This document shows positions 1 through 10,858 of a stretch of 64,000 bases of DNA, piece after piece (positions within the stretch are counted from its first letter, which is position 1; each line of letters begins with the position of its first letter). The notes beneath the pieces are model-generated. The model was given only the letters and a program-made list of their open reading frames with translations, was not told the origin of the DNA and did not search any database. The DNA comes from Cytophagaceae bacterium UBA7467 (GTDB lineage Bacteria; Bacteroidota; Bacteroidia; Cytophagales; Spirosomataceae). Where the stretch lies: NCBI GenBank assembly GCA_002479785.1, contig DLPD01000003.1, forward strand, positions 5,919 to 69,918, read 5' to 3'. Both the position numbers and the translations under genes were made by a program.

Positions 1-209
1 CGATTGCTCCTGGCTATATTTCCACTGATAATACAACGGCATTGCGTGAAGATAAAGAGCGCAGTGCCTCTATTTTAGGACGAATTCCGGCGGGAAGATG
101 GGGAGAGCCAGAGGACTTTAAAGGACCGGTGGTATTCTTAGCATCTGACGCATCTAACTATGTACACGGAACCATTTTGACCGTTGATGGCGGTTGGATG
201 GGACGGTAA
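1..209 (+). CDS. kduD: SDR dehydrogenase, KduD-like (C-terminal fragment)
   Basis: The window opens inside this gene; the reading frame begins at base 3 and ends at TAA 207-209, leaving 68 residues. The visible part carries the end of a short-chain dehydrogenase: [11 protein letters not shown], then [25 protein letters not shown] and the terminal VDGGW. These words match the C-terminus of 2-deoxy-D-gluconate 3-dehydrogenase/KduD, which reduces or oxidises keto-deoxy uronates in pectin breakdown. The catalytic Tyr-Lys and Rossmann motifs lie outside the window. The next gene is a GH88 uronyl hydrolase, which supports a uronate role. Another sugar SDR is possible. Confidence 0.8.
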   Translation, partial: IAPGYISTDNTTALREDKERSASILGRIPAGRWGEPEDFKGPVVFLASDASNYVHGTILTVDGGWMGR

Positions 210-320
210 CAAATTTCAAAGAGCAAAGTTCAAAGTTCAGAATTTTCCTATTTGCTCTTTGAACTTTGCTCTTTGAATAGTAGCCTCTGAACTTTGAACT
301 TTGGTCTTTTAACTTTGAAA
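210..320. repeat. Inverted and direct repeats of a CTTTGAACTTTG word
   Basis: Between the KduD-like gene and the GH88 gene, bases 215-235 and 257-277 are a perfect 21-bp inverted repeat with a 21-base loop. The core word CTTTGAACTTTG occurs again in 285-317, partly degenerate, directly before the start codon at 323. It could act as a terminator-like hairpin in RNA, or be a spreading intergenic repeat. There is no transposase and no T-tract of terminator type beyond short T runs. Confidence 0.75.
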
Positions 321-322
321 AA

Positions 323-1486
323 ATGAAAAAACTAACTCTAATCCTCACCCTAATCTCCACCGCCCTTTTCGCACAGAAAATCGATGTGGACAAACAATTT
401 GCCCTTGCTGGTCAGCAGTATCAATTGATGCTAGCAGCACAGCCGGATACAAGTACGACGGTGCACTCAGCAAAGCAAGACGGAACCTACCGGAATATGC
501 CCTCCAAGTGGTGGTGTTCGGGTTTCTTCCCAGGTGGACTTTGGTATTTATTTGAAAAAACGAAAGATCCGAAATGGGAATCTGCAGCGCGATTATGGAC
601 AGCGGCGGTAAAAAAAGAGCAGTTTAATACGGGGACGCATGATTTGGGATTCATGATGTACGATTCTTTTGGGAATGGTTTGCGTTTAACTAAAGATCCG
701 GAATACAAGAAAGTGTTAATTCAATCGGCGAAATCGCTAGCAACTCGTTTTGATCCGAAGATCGGTTTGATTAAGTCTTGGAATGGATTTAAAGGAGGTT
801 ATCAATATCCGGTGATCATTGATAATATGATGAACTTGGAGTTGTTGTTTTGGGCGTCGCGTGAGACAAGTGATCCGCGTTTCAGAGAGATCGCGATTAC
901 GCATGCGGACAATACAATGAAGAACCATTTTAGGCCGGATTATTCGAGTTATCACGTGATTTGCTATGATGTGGATGGTAAGGTTTTGGCCAAAAAACAA
1001 CACCAAGGCTACCAAGATGAATCTTGCTGGACCCGCGGTCACGCCTGGGCAATGTATGGCTATGTGGAAATGTACCGCAATACCAAGGATAAAAAGTACC
1101 TCGACTTTGCCCAAAAAATCTCTGATTTCTATCTAAACCACCCGAATTTGCCGGCAGACAAGATTCCGTATTGGGATTTCTATGCGCCTAACATTCCTAC
1201 GGAGGAACGTGATGCTTCGGCGGGTGCCATTGCTGCATCAGCTTTACTAGAATTGAGTACCTATTCGGGGGAAAAAGGAAAGCGTTATTATACGGATGCG
1301 GTGAAGATGTTAGCATCGCTTTCGTCGCCTGCCTACCGCGCGGCTTTGGGTGAAAATAACCACTTCTTGATTAAGCATTGCGTGGGAGCGAAATCACTAA
1401 ATTCAGAGATTGATGTGCCTTTAATCTATGCGGATTACTATTATTTAGAAGGCTTGTTGCGCTACCAAAAAATGGCTAAAAAATAG
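323..1486 (+). CDS. GH88 family unsaturated uronyl hydrolase, secreted
   Basis: 387 aa with a signal peptide (MKKLTLILTLISTALFAQ), so probably periplasmic. The alpha/alpha-barrel features of glycoside hydrolase family 88 are present: THDLGF with Asp107 and IIDNMM with Asp167, the likely pair of catalytic aspartates, and the WTRGHAWAMYG segment near 236-245. Family members hydrate and cleave the 4,5-unsaturated uronic acid left by polysaccharide lyases. The KduD-like neighbour upstream would act on the resulting keto-deoxy sugar after isomerisation. Exact substrate (rhamnogalacturonan versus glycosaminoglycan disaccharide) cannot be read from sequence. The start at 323 is fixed by the signal peptide. 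Confidence 0.85.
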   Translation: MKKLTLILTLISTALFAQKIDVDKQFALAGQQYQLMLAAQPDTSTTVHSAKQDGTYRNMPSKWWCSGFFPGGLWYLFEKTKDPKWESAARLWTAAVKKEQFNTGTHDLGFMMYDSFGNGLRLTKDPEYKKVLIQSAKSLATRFDPKIGLIKSWNGFKGGYQYPVIIDNMMNLELLFWASRETSDPRFREIAITHADNTMKNHFRPDYSSYHVICYDVDGKVLAKKQHQGYQDESCWTRGHAWAMYGYVEMYRNTKDKKYLDFAQKISDFYLNHPNLPADKIPYWDFYAPNIPTEERDASAGAIAASALLELSTYSGEKGKRYYTDAVKMLASLSSPAYRAALGENNHFLIKHCVGAKSLNSEIDVPLIYADYYYLEGLLRYQKMAKK

Positions 1487-1509
1487 ACGGCTTTTTGGGC
1501 TGAATTTCG

Positions 1510-1517
1510 TACCTTTG
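1510..1517 (+). promoter_or_regulatory. Bacteroidota -7 promoter element (purH)
   Basis: TACCTTTG matches TAnnTTTG, 23 bases before the purH start codon. A TTTTTG lies 12 bases upstream (1492-1497), closer than the usual spacing of about 19, so the -33 box is uncertain. Confidence 0.5.
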
Positions 1518-1540
1518 AGGCTTCATTTTTATCAAGCCCT

Positions 1541-3064
1541 ATGTCAGTTAAGAAAATTCAATCAGCCTTAATTTCGGTTTATTACAAGGACGGTTTAGCG
1601 CCCATTATTCAAGAACTTCATCAAAACGGAGTGACACTCTATTCAACGGGAGGGACGCAGTCCTTCATCGAGGAATTAGGTATTCCCGTGATTGCAGTGG
1701 AAGATTTAACGGGATACCCGTCGATCTTTGGCGGTCGCGTGAAGACTTTGCACCCGAAGGTTTTTGGTGGTATTCTACACCGTCGTGATTTAGCTTCTGA
1801 TGTGGAGGTGGCTAAGCAGTACGATATCCCAGCATTGGATTTAGTGATGGTAGATTTATATCCGTTTGAAGAAACGGTGGCATCAGGTGCTTCGGATGAG
1901 GATATTATTGAGAAAATTGACATTGGAGGTATTTCTTTAATCCGCGGTGGAGCTAAGAATTTTAACGATGTATTAATTGTTTCTTCACGTGAACAATATG
2001 CGGAGGTTTCAGCGATTTTCGCAGCACATGGTTCTACATCGACGACTTTAGAAGAGCGTAGACGCTTCGCAGGAAAGGCTTTCCAAGTTTCATCCCACTA
2101 TGATGGTGCGATTCAACGTTATTTTGCAGGTCAAACCGCTGATTTAGCAAATTACACCACGTTGCCAGCGCATGGATTGCGTTATGGTGAGAATCCTCAC
2201 CAACAGGGTAAATTCTACGGAGATTTAGCGGCCTTATTTGATAAATTACACGGCAAGGAACTCTCTTACAACAATTTAGTAGACGTAGATGCCTGTTTGT
2301 CTTTATTAGACGAGTTTGCTGAAACGGCTTTCGTGATCATTAAGCACATGAATGCGTGTGGTGTGGCAACAGGAACCACGGTAAAAGAGGCATACGATAA
2401 AGCGCTATCTTGTGATCCTATTTCTGCCTTTGGTGGAGTGTTAGCGACAAACCATACGGTGGATAAAGCTGCGGCTGAATCCATTAATCCATTGTTCTGT
2501 GAGATTTTAATTGCGCCAGACTTTACGGAGGAGGCTTTGGAAATCTTAAAGACGAAGAAAAACCGCATTTTATTGAAGCGTAATCAAGTTGCTTTCCCTA
2601 AAGTAATGTTCAAAACGTTGTTGAACGGTGTTTTAGAGCAAGATAAAGATTTAGTAATGGAAGGTGTGGAAGATTTCAAGACAGTAACCAAACGCATTCC
2701 TACAGAAGAGCAAAAACGTGCTCTAGCCTTCGCTTTGAAGATTTGTAAGCATACCAAGTCGAATACGATCATTTTAGCGAATGACGGTCAGTTATTGGCT
2801 TCAGGAGTAGGCCAAACCTCGCGCGTGGATGCTTTAAAACAAGCGATTGACAAAGCAAAGGAATTTGGATTTGATTTAAACGGTGCGGTGATGGCTTCGG
2901 ATGCCTTCTTCCCTTTCCCAGATTGTGTCGAAATAGCTGGGAAAGCCGGCATTGTGGCCGTTACACAGCCTGGCGGATCCATTAAAGATCAAGATTCAAT
3001 TGATTATTGCGATGCGAATAATTTAGCGATGGTCATGACGGGAATTCGTCACTTCAAACATTAG
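1541..3064 (+). CDS. purH: Bifunctional AICAR formyltransferase/IMP cyclohydrolase PurH
   Basis: 507 aa, the normal length. It catalyses the last two steps of purine synthesis, AICAR to FAICAR to IMP, in the cytoplasm. The N-terminal methylglyoxal-synthase-like IMP cyclohydrolase domain carries STGGT (35-39) and GRVKTLHPKVFGGIL (65-79). The formyltransferase domain starts near 205 with RYGENPHQ and contains Lys268-His269 in IIKHMNACGVATG, followed by DPISAFGG. A TAnnTTTG element sits just upstream, so it is likely transcribed on its own. The gene is followed by gyrB after 94 bases. Confidence 0.98.
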   Translation: MSVKKIQSALISVYYKDGLAPIIQELHQNGVTLYSTGGTQSFIEELGIPVIAVEDLTGYPSIFGGRVKTLHPKVFGGILHRRDLASDVEVAKQYDIPALDLVMVDLYPFEETVASGASDEDIIEKIDIGGISLIRGGAKNFNDVLIVSSREQYAEVSAIFAAHGSTSTTLEERRRFAGKAFQVSSHYDGAIQRYFAGQTADLANYTTLPAHGLRYGENPHQQGKFYGDLAALFDKLHGKELSYNNLVDVDACLSLLDEFAETAFVIIKHMNACGVATGTTVKEAYDKALSCDPISAFGGVLATNHTVDKAAAESINPLFCEILIAPDFTEEALEILKTKKNRILLKRNQVAFPKVMFKTLLNGVLEQDKDLVMEGVEDFKTVTKRIPTEEQKRALAFALKICKHTKSNTIILANDGQLLASGVGQTSRVDALKQAIDKAKEFGFDLNGAVMASDAFFPFPDCVEIAGKAGIVAVTQPGGSIKDQDSIDYCDANNLAMVMTGIRHFKH

Positions 3065-3093
3065 GATTATTCAGTTAAAAACTTTATTTTTAA

Positions 3094-3108
3094 GGTTAAG
3101 AATTAACC
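3094..3108. promoter_or_regulatory. Palindrome upstream of gyrB
   Basis: GGTTAA-GAA-TTAACC, a perfect 6-bp inverted repeat with a 3-base centre, 50 bases before the gyrB start codon. No good TAnnTTTG element was seen in this gap; the nearest is TATTTTTA at 3085-3092. It may be an operator or chance. Confidence 0.3.
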
Positions 3109-3140
3109 ATATTTCCGGGCGATTAAAAAGCTCGTTTTAA

Positions 3141-5126
<1,986 letters not shown>

Positions 5127-5127
5127 G

Positions 5128-5346
5128 ATGAATTTTGATTTCAAGTCCTATCATTTGCGTGGCATTCACGCGGAGACGCTAGAGGAAAAGCAAAAGATCA
5201 ATCAGGAATTGAAAGACTTTTACAATTCCTTAACAGAGGAGGACAAGCGCTTGTTTAACTTAGAACTTCAGAAATTTTTGGCCACAGAAATGGGGCGTCT
5301 AGGTTCTGATTACCAAGCCATTAAAAATCAAATTCCGACAGAATAA
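5128..5346 (+). CDS. Small acidic/basic helical protein of unknown function
   Basis: 72 aa, beginning one base after the gyrB stop (TAGGATG) and ending two bases before the ppk1 start. It is charged and appears largely helical, with no cysteines, signal peptide or membrane segment. The tight coupling on both sides argues that it is a real gene, translated together with gyrB. I do not recognise the family, and no function can be assigned from the sequence. Confidence 0.7.
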   Translation: MNFDFKSYHLRGIHAETLEEKQKINQELKDFYNSLTEEDKRLFNLELQKFLATEMGRLGSDYQAIKNQIPTE

Positions 5347-5347
5347 T

Positions 5348-7624
5348 ATGAGTGAATTAGATAAAATACTGAAACACGATGAGTCAAAAGATTCCCTTAC
5401 CGGGAATCTTTTGTCTTTACTTACGCCTACGAATTGGAAAATTAATCTGATGGCTCCTCGTGAGCAGAATCGGAAGGTGGATAAGTCGACCCAAAAGTCG
5501 AATGATACCATCTCGAAATCAAAATTCATCTCCCGTGATTTATCGTGGTTAAAGTTTGATGAGCGTGTATTAGATCAAGCGCGTGATACGTCTAAGTCCC
5601 TTTTTGATCGATTGAAATTCTTAGCGATTACAGCCTCTAATTTAGATGAATTTTTTACCATCCGAATGGGATCATTGTATAATTATATTGATTTAGGGAA
5701 AGAGAGGACGGATTATTGCGGATTGCGCGAGGTACCCTTTAAGCAGGCTATTATTAATGGTGCCCAGGAGTTTACTCAGGAAAAGCACCGCCTTTTTATG
5801 GAGGAAATCTTGCCTTTGTTTCCTGAAAATGGTCTTTTATTAGCTTGTTTGGATGATTTAGACGAGGAGGAAAAAGAAGAAGTTGCCACCTATTTTCAGC
5901 GGACGATTTATCCGATGTTAACACCAATGGTGTTCGATCATACGCATACATTTCCCAGTTTATTGGCGAAAACCTTGATTTTTGGGGTAGTGACGGTGGG
6001 ACTCTCGGATAAGAAAAAGACGCGAAACGAGCGGGAGCAAAAGATTTCTTTTGTGCAGATTCCATTAAATCTACAACGTTTTTATGTAATCGAAAGAGAG
6101 GATAAAGTATTGTTTATCCCGATTGAAGAGATCATACGACATCATTTGCAAGTACTCTACAGGAATGTAGAGATTGAATCGACGACATTGTTCCGCATCA
6201 CGCGTAATGGGGATTTTGATTTAGTGGAGCATGAGGATTCAGATACGGATTTTGTGGATGAGGTGAAGAAGAAGATTAAGGACCGTCGTTTAGGTCGTGT
6301 GACGCGTGTGGAGGTGGAGAAATTTCATTCGGATTTCTTGTTGACAGAAATGTTAAAACGTTGGAATCTAGAGCGTTCGGATATCTTTGTTAAGAATTCC
6401 ATTTTGGATTTTACGTGTTTTTGGCAAATACTAAAACACGCAGAATTTAAGACTCAAATGGCTGTAAACCCGGCAGTGGTTCCGGCTTTAGGTCTGAAAT
6501 CGGTGGCGATTGATGACATTTTCGATACGATTAAACGAGGCGATATATTATTACACCATCCCTACAATAATTTTGAGCCTGTTATTCAATTATTAGAGCA
6601 GGCTGCGGATGATCCTAAAGTCTTAGCGATTAAAATTACCTTGTACCGTATTTCTAAAAACTCCCGTATTTCGAGCGCTTTATTGCGCGCTGCGGAGCAA
6701 GGAAAACACGTTTCGGTCTTGTTTGAGGTAAAGGCACGTTTCGATGAAGAGAATAATATTAAGGAGGCGACGAAACTGCAAAAAGCTGGATGCTTTGTTA
6801 TTTATGGTATTCCGGGGTTGAAAACGCATACGAAATTGCTTCAAGTGATTCGTAACGAGGGTAATCACGTGGTAAGTTATGCTCACCTTTCCTCAGGAAA
6901 TTACAATGAGGATACGGCTAAATTATATACGGATATAGGTCTTTTAACAACGGATACAAGGATTACTCAAGATATTTCAGAATTCTTTAATGTAATTACG
7001 GGGCATTCGATGCCCACTCATTACGAACATTTGATTACGGCGCCACGCGATATGCGGAACCGTTTAATCGAAATGATTGAAAATGAAGTGAAAAATCTCA
7101 AAGAAGGATTACCTGCGGGCATTTGCTGGAAGATTAACTCTTTGCAGGATCTAAAGACCATGGAAGCTCTTTATAAGGCTTCACAAGCGGGTTTACCGGT
7201 TCTTTTGATTGTACGAGGAATCTGTTGTATTCGTCCACAACGGAAAGGTTTGTCGGAAAATATTTTCATTAAATCGATTGTAGGGGAGTATTTAGAACAT
7301 ACGCGATTGTATTACTTCCATAATGCTGGGGATCCTAAAATCTATGGGGGTAGCGCAGACGTCATGGTTCGAAGCTTTGACAGACGTATTGAATCCTTAT
7401 TTGAATTAGTGAATACCCGTGCAAAGAAACTGGCTATTACCATTTTAGATTGGAATTTACGTGATACAAAGAATTCCTATGAGATGCAGGAAGATGGTAC
7501 GTATTGGAAGATTGAGAGTGATGAGCCTTTTGATATTCACACGAAATTTTATGAATTAAAAGAAGAGGATTTGGTTGAGGGCTTAGCTTTTGATAAATTT
7601 ACGGTTAGCCTAGAAACAAAATAG
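5348..7624 (+). CDS. ppk1: Polyphosphate kinase 1
   Basis: 758 aa from the first ATG. Polyphosphate kinase reversibly polymerises ATP gamma-phosphate into polyphosphate. The N-domain begins with ISRDLSWLKFDERVL near residue 62 and ASNLDEFFTIRMGSL. Further on come HPYNNFEPV, ITLYRIS, the histidine motif GLKTHTKLL (phosphohistidine candidate) and LSSGNYNEDTAKLYTDIGL. Two starts are possible. The ATG at 5348 gives a TAATATG junction like other coupled genes here. The ATG at 5450 lies after a terminator-like hairpin (5386-5412) and removes an unusual 34-residue leader, giving 724 aa. Confidence 0.95.
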   Translation: MSELDKILKHDESKDSLTGNLLSLLTPTNWKINLMAPREQNRKVDKSTQKSNDTISKSKFISRDLSWLKFDERVLDQARDTSKSLFDRLKFLAITASNLDEFFTIRMGSLYNYIDLGKERTDYCGLREVPFKQAIINGAQEFTQEKHRLFMEEILPLFPENGLLLACLDDLDEEEKEEVATYFQRTIYPMLTPMVFDHTHTFPSLLAKTLIFGVVTVGLSDKKKTRNEREQKISFVQIPLNLQRFYVIEREDKVLFIPIEEIIRHHLQVLYRNVEIESTTLFRITRNGDFDLVEHEDSDTDFVDEVKKKIKDRRLGRVTRVEVEKFHSDFLLTEMLKRWNLERSDIFVKNSILDFTCFWQILKHAEFKTQMAVNPAVVPALGLKSVAIDDIFDTIKRGDILLHHPYNNFEPVIQLLEQAADDPKVLAIKITLYRISKNSRISSALLRAAEQGKHVSVLFEVKARFDEENNIKEATKLQKAGCFVIYGIPGLKTHTKLLQVIRNEGNHVVSYAHLSSGNYNEDTAKLYTDIGLLTTDTRITQDISEFFNVITGHSMPTHYEHLITAPRDMRNRLIEMIENEVKNLKEGLPAGICWKINSLQDLKTMEALYKASQAGLPVLLIVRGICCIRPQRKGLSENIFIKSIVGEYLEHTRLYYFHNAGDPKIYGGSADVMVRSFDRRIESLFELVNTRAKKLAITILDWNLRDTKNSYEMQEDGTYWKIESDEPFDIHTKFYELKEEDLVEGLAFDKFTVSLETK
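5386..5412. terminator. Terminator-like hairpin inside the ppk1 5' end
   Basis: AAAAGATTCCC (5386-5396), loop TTACC, GGGAATCTTTT (5402-5412): a perfect 11-bp stem ending in T residues. It lies 38 bases after the first possible ppk1 start, so it is either in the coding region or marks the end of the gyrB transcript with ppk1 starting at 5450. Confidence 0.55.
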
Positions 7625-7648
7625 GCAGATTACACCAACAAATAACAC

Positions 7649-8887
7649 ATGGAGAGATTTACAGGATTGCTCGGTATCGTATTGATTTTGGGCGTATCAT
7701 TTTTGATGTCGAATAACCGAAAAGCAATCAACTACCGGACAGTAGGTGTGGGCCTTTTATTGCAAATAATGTTAGCGGTCTTTATCTTAAAGACAGAGGT
7801 AGGCCAAAACCTCTTCCAATGGTTAGGCGACTCTATTAATACCCTGTTAGGGCAAGCAGATAAAGGGGCTCAGTTTGTATTTGGGTCTTTAGTAAATCGG
7901 GACTTAATGATCAAGGCCTTTGGTCCAGGAAACGATTATATTTTCTTTTTCAAAGTAGTTCCTACGATCATTTTTGTAGCTGTATTAGTCAATATGTTCT
8001 ACCATCTAGGCATTTTGCAACGTGTCGTTTCCTTCATGGGAAAAGGCGTTCATTGGCTGATGGGAGTGAGTGGGGCAGAGGCACTCTCAAATGTGGCGTC
8101 CACTTTTGTGGGGCAAGTAGAGGCACAAATTATGATCAAGCCCTACTTGAAAAATATGACGAATTCAGAGTTGATGGCTTCCATGACGGGTTCATTCGCC
8201 TGTATCGCAGGGGGTGTGATGGCTGTTTATATCTCTTTAGGCGTTCCGGCAGCGTATTTATTGGCAGCTAGTTTAATGGCAGCACCGGGTGCCTTAGTCA
8301 TCTCTAAAATTATGTTCCCGGAGACAGAAAAATCGGAAACGGAAGGCGAAGTAAAACTTGAATTATCCAAAACACATGCAAATTTAGTGGATGCAATTGC
8401 GGCAGGGGCCAGTGAGGGTTTGAAAGTAGGTATGAATGTGATTGCAATGTTGATTGGATTTATTGCTTTGATCGCTTTAGTAGATTTAGGTTTAGGACAC
8501 ATTGGTGCTTGGATTAATTATCCCTCATTATCGATGAATACCATTTTAGGTAAAGTTTTCTCTGTGTTTGCTTTTGCCATGGGGGTTCCGGCACAAGATA
8601 TCGAAGTTGCGGGTGCCTTGATGGGAAAGAAAATGGTGGTGAATGAATTCGTAGCCTATTTAGATATGGTTAACTTGAAAGGCACATTGGATCCTAAAAC
8701 GATAGCGATTACGAGCTTTGCTTTGTGTGGCTTTGCGAATTTTTCATCGGTTGCGATCCAAATCGGGGGCATCGGTGAATTAGCACCATCTCGTCGTTCT
8801 GATTTAGCGAAATTAGGCTTTAAAGCCCTGATTGCAGGTACTTTGGCCTCTTATTTATCAGCAACGTTAGCTGGTTTATTATTGTAA
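7649..8887 (+). CDS. Concentrative nucleoside transporter (NupC/CNT family)
   Basis: 412 aa integral inner-membrane protein with about ten hydrophobic segments. It shows the CNT architecture: an N-terminal membrane segment, then GNDYIFFFKVVPTIIF (gate region), MGVSGAEALSNVASTFVGQVEAQ (the first re-entrant/substrate site), and a C-terminal GFANFSSVAIQIGGIG. These proteins import nucleosides with sodium or protons. It starts 24 bases after ppk1 and joins dnaG by a TAATATG junction. Which nucleosides it carries is not shown. Confidence 0.92.
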   Translation: MERFTGLLGIVLILGVSFLMSNNRKAINYRTVGVGLLLQIMLAVFILKTEVGQNLFQWLGDSINTLLGQADKGAQFVFGSLVNRDLMIKAFGPGNDYIFFFKVVPTIIFVAVLVNMFYHLGILQRVVSFMGKGVHWLMGVSGAEALSNVASTFVGQVEAQIMIKPYLKNMTNSELMASMTGSFACIAGGVMAVYISLGVPAAYLLAASLMAAPGALVISKIMFPETEKSETEGEVKLELSKTHANLVDAIAAGASEGLKVGMNVIAMLIGFIALIALVDLGLGHIGAWINYPSLSMNTILGKVFSVFAFAMGVPAQDIEVAGALMGKKMVVNEFVAYLDMVNLKGTLDPKTIAITSFALCGFANFSSVAIQIGGIGELAPSRRSDLAKLGFKALIAGTLASYLSATLAGLLL

Positions 8888-8888
8888 T

Positions 8889-10841
8889 ATGCGCATTGAT
8901 CCCGAGACCGTCGAGCGAATAAAGCAAACGGCTGCGGTTGCAGACGTGATTGGGGATTATGTGACGATAAAAAAGAAAGGCGCAAACTATTGGGCTTGCT
9001 GTCCTTTCCATGGAGAAAAGACTCCTTCCTTCTCTATTTCCCCTGCCAAAGGAATCTACAAATGTTTTGGTTGTGGTAAAGCAGGCGATTCCGTGCGTTT
9101 CATCATGGATATGGAAGGCCTGGGTTATGGAGAGGCTTTACGTCATTTAGCCAAAAAATATGGCATCGACATCCAAGAGGAGGAAATGACAGACGACCAG
9201 CTCGTTCGTCAAAACGAACGCGAAAGTCTTTTAATTATCCTCGAATACGCCAAAGAATTCTTCAAAAAACAATTATACGAGACAGACGAGGGTAAATCCA
9301 TCGCTCTTCCTTACTTCAAAGAACGCGGTTTCTCGGATGCCACTTTGCAATCATTTGACTTAGGTTACAGCCCGGAGGCCTGGGATGCTTTCTTGAAAGC
9401 GGCCCTCAAGCAAGGTTTTTCTCAAGAAATCATTGAAAAAGCGGGTTTAGTCACCCAAAAGAACGACGATGGAAAGGTCTACGATCGTTTCCGGAACCGT
9501 GTTATCTTCCCGATTCACAATGTTTCAGGAAAGATTATCGCTTTTGGCGCGCGTATTTTACGAAATGACGCAAAGAATCAAGCAAAGTACTTGAACTCTC
9601 CAGAAACGGAAGTCTACCACAAATCCGCTACTTTATATGGCATATCACAAGCGAAGAATGAGATCCGTGCGAAGGACGTTTGCTATTTAGTAGAGGGCTA
9701 TACCGATGTTATTTCCTTGCACCAAGCCGGAATTAAAAATGTCGTTGCTTCCTCTGGAACCTCTTTGACCATCGAACAGATTAAGTTAATTGGTCGATTT
9801 ACTCAGCATGTGACGGTTTTATACGATGGGGATTCGGCGGGTATCAAGGCTGCATTGCGCGGGATGGATTTGATCTTGGAAGAAGGCTTGCAAGTGAATT
9901 TAGTCGTATTCCCGGAAGGAAATGACCCAGACTCCTTTGTTCGTAAGATCGGTTCTGAGGCCTTTATTGAGTATATCAAAAAAGAAGCAAAAGATGTCAT
10001 CTCGTTCCAAGCGAATCTGTTCAAAGAAGAAGCAGGCGACGATCCTTTCAAAAAAGCAGAGATGATCAAAGAAATGGTGCAGTCCATTTCGAAAATCCCG
10101 GATGCCATTCAACGGAGTCTTTTTATTCAAAAGACCGCGACGATGATGCGGATGGATGAAGATGTTCTTTTAGCGGAATTGAATAAGATTCAGCTGAAAA
10201 AAATGAAAGGGGCTAGTTCCGATCCTCAGCAACTATCTGCACAGCAATATGCCGAAATACGTGATTTAATCGAACCTGTTCCTGCAGAGCAGCCGGCGGA
10301 GATACAAAACTTAGCGTATTACCAAGAATTAGAATGCGTACGACTTTTAATCAATTATGGGCATTTGGAAATCAATCCAGCAAAAGCTCCGGGTTTAACC
10401 GTTGTCCATTATTTGATTGATGAATTAGAAGGAACCGTTTTCCAAACGCCTTTATTCGTTCGAATTCTAGATTTATGTAAGCAGGAATTTGCAGCTCATC
10501 GGGCGCCTAAACCCGATTTCTTTTTGCATCATGCTGACGAGGAGATTCAATCTTTCTCGATTACTATATCTTCCGATAAGCACTCTGTTTCATCAGAGTG
10601 GAAAGATAAGCATGAAATTCGCGTGAATACGGACGAAGAAATGCTGGAAGATTTAGCCTATAAAAATGTACTGCGTTTACGAAAAGTATACAACGATCAG
10701 CATTTACAAGAGATTTTAAACCAATTAGATTCGTTGAGTGCAGATTCATCTGAAATGGATGAAGTGTTGCTTGAATTCATCCGTTTGAAGGAAATTCAGA
10801 AAAATATTTCCCAGGAATTGGGTACTGTTATTGAAAAATAG
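8889..10841 (+). CDS. dnaG: DNA primase DnaG
   Basis: 650 aa. It makes RNA primers for replication. The N-terminal zinc ribbon has Cys38, His41, Cys59 and Cys62 (ACCPFHGEKTPSF and YKCFGCGKAG). The RNA polymerase domain follows, with the TOPRIM segment near 258-320: YLVEGYTDVISL, SSGTSLT and YDGDSAG. The C-terminal part is the helicase-binding region, weakly conserved. The start codon follows the transporter stop by one base (TAATATG). Confidence 0.97.
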   Translation: MRIDPETVERIKQTAAVADVIGDYVTIKKKGANYWACCPFHGEKTPSFSISPAKGIYKCFGCGKAGDSVRFIMDMEGLGYGEALRHLAKKYGIDIQEEEMTDDQLVRQNERESLLIILEYAKEFFKKQLYETDEGKSIALPYFKERGFSDATLQSFDLGYSPEAWDAFLKAALKQGFSQEIIEKAGLVTQKNDDGKVYDRFRNRVIFPIHNVSGKIIAFGARILRNDAKNQAKYLNSPETEVYHKSATLYGISQAKNEIRAKDVCYLVEGYTDVISLHQAGIKNVVASSGTSLTIEQIKLIGRFTQHVTVLYDGDSAGIKAALRGMDLILEEGLQVNLVVFPEGNDPDSFVRKIGSEAFIEYIKKEAKDVISFQANLFKEEAGDDPFKKAEMIKEMVQSISKIPDAIQRSLFIQKTATMMRMDEDVLLAELNKIQLKKMKGASSDPQQLSAQQYAEIRDLIEPVPAEQPAEIQNLAYYQELECVRLLINYGHLEINPAKAPGLTVVHYLIDELEGTVFQTPLFVRILDLCKQEFAAHRAPKPDFFLHHADEEIQSFSITISSDKHSVSSEWKDKHEIRVNTDEEMLEDLAYKNVLRLRKVYNDQHLQEILNQLDSLSADSSEMDEVLLEFIRLKEIQKNISQELGTVIEK

Positions 10842-10843
10842 CC

Positions 10844-10851
10844 TATTTTTG
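10844..10851 (+). promoter_or_regulatory. Possible -7 element, short-leader transcript
   Basis: TATTTTTG fits TAnnTTTG and ends only 7 bases before the ATG at 10859, so a transcript starting there would be nearly leaderless. No TTTG is placed 19 bases upstream. Confidence 0.3.
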
Positions 10852-10858
10852 ACATTAA

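Noticed and set aside
737..1114. 125-codon ORF antisense to the GH88 gene
   Set aside because: Shadow frame; no motif, no promoter and no neighbour support.
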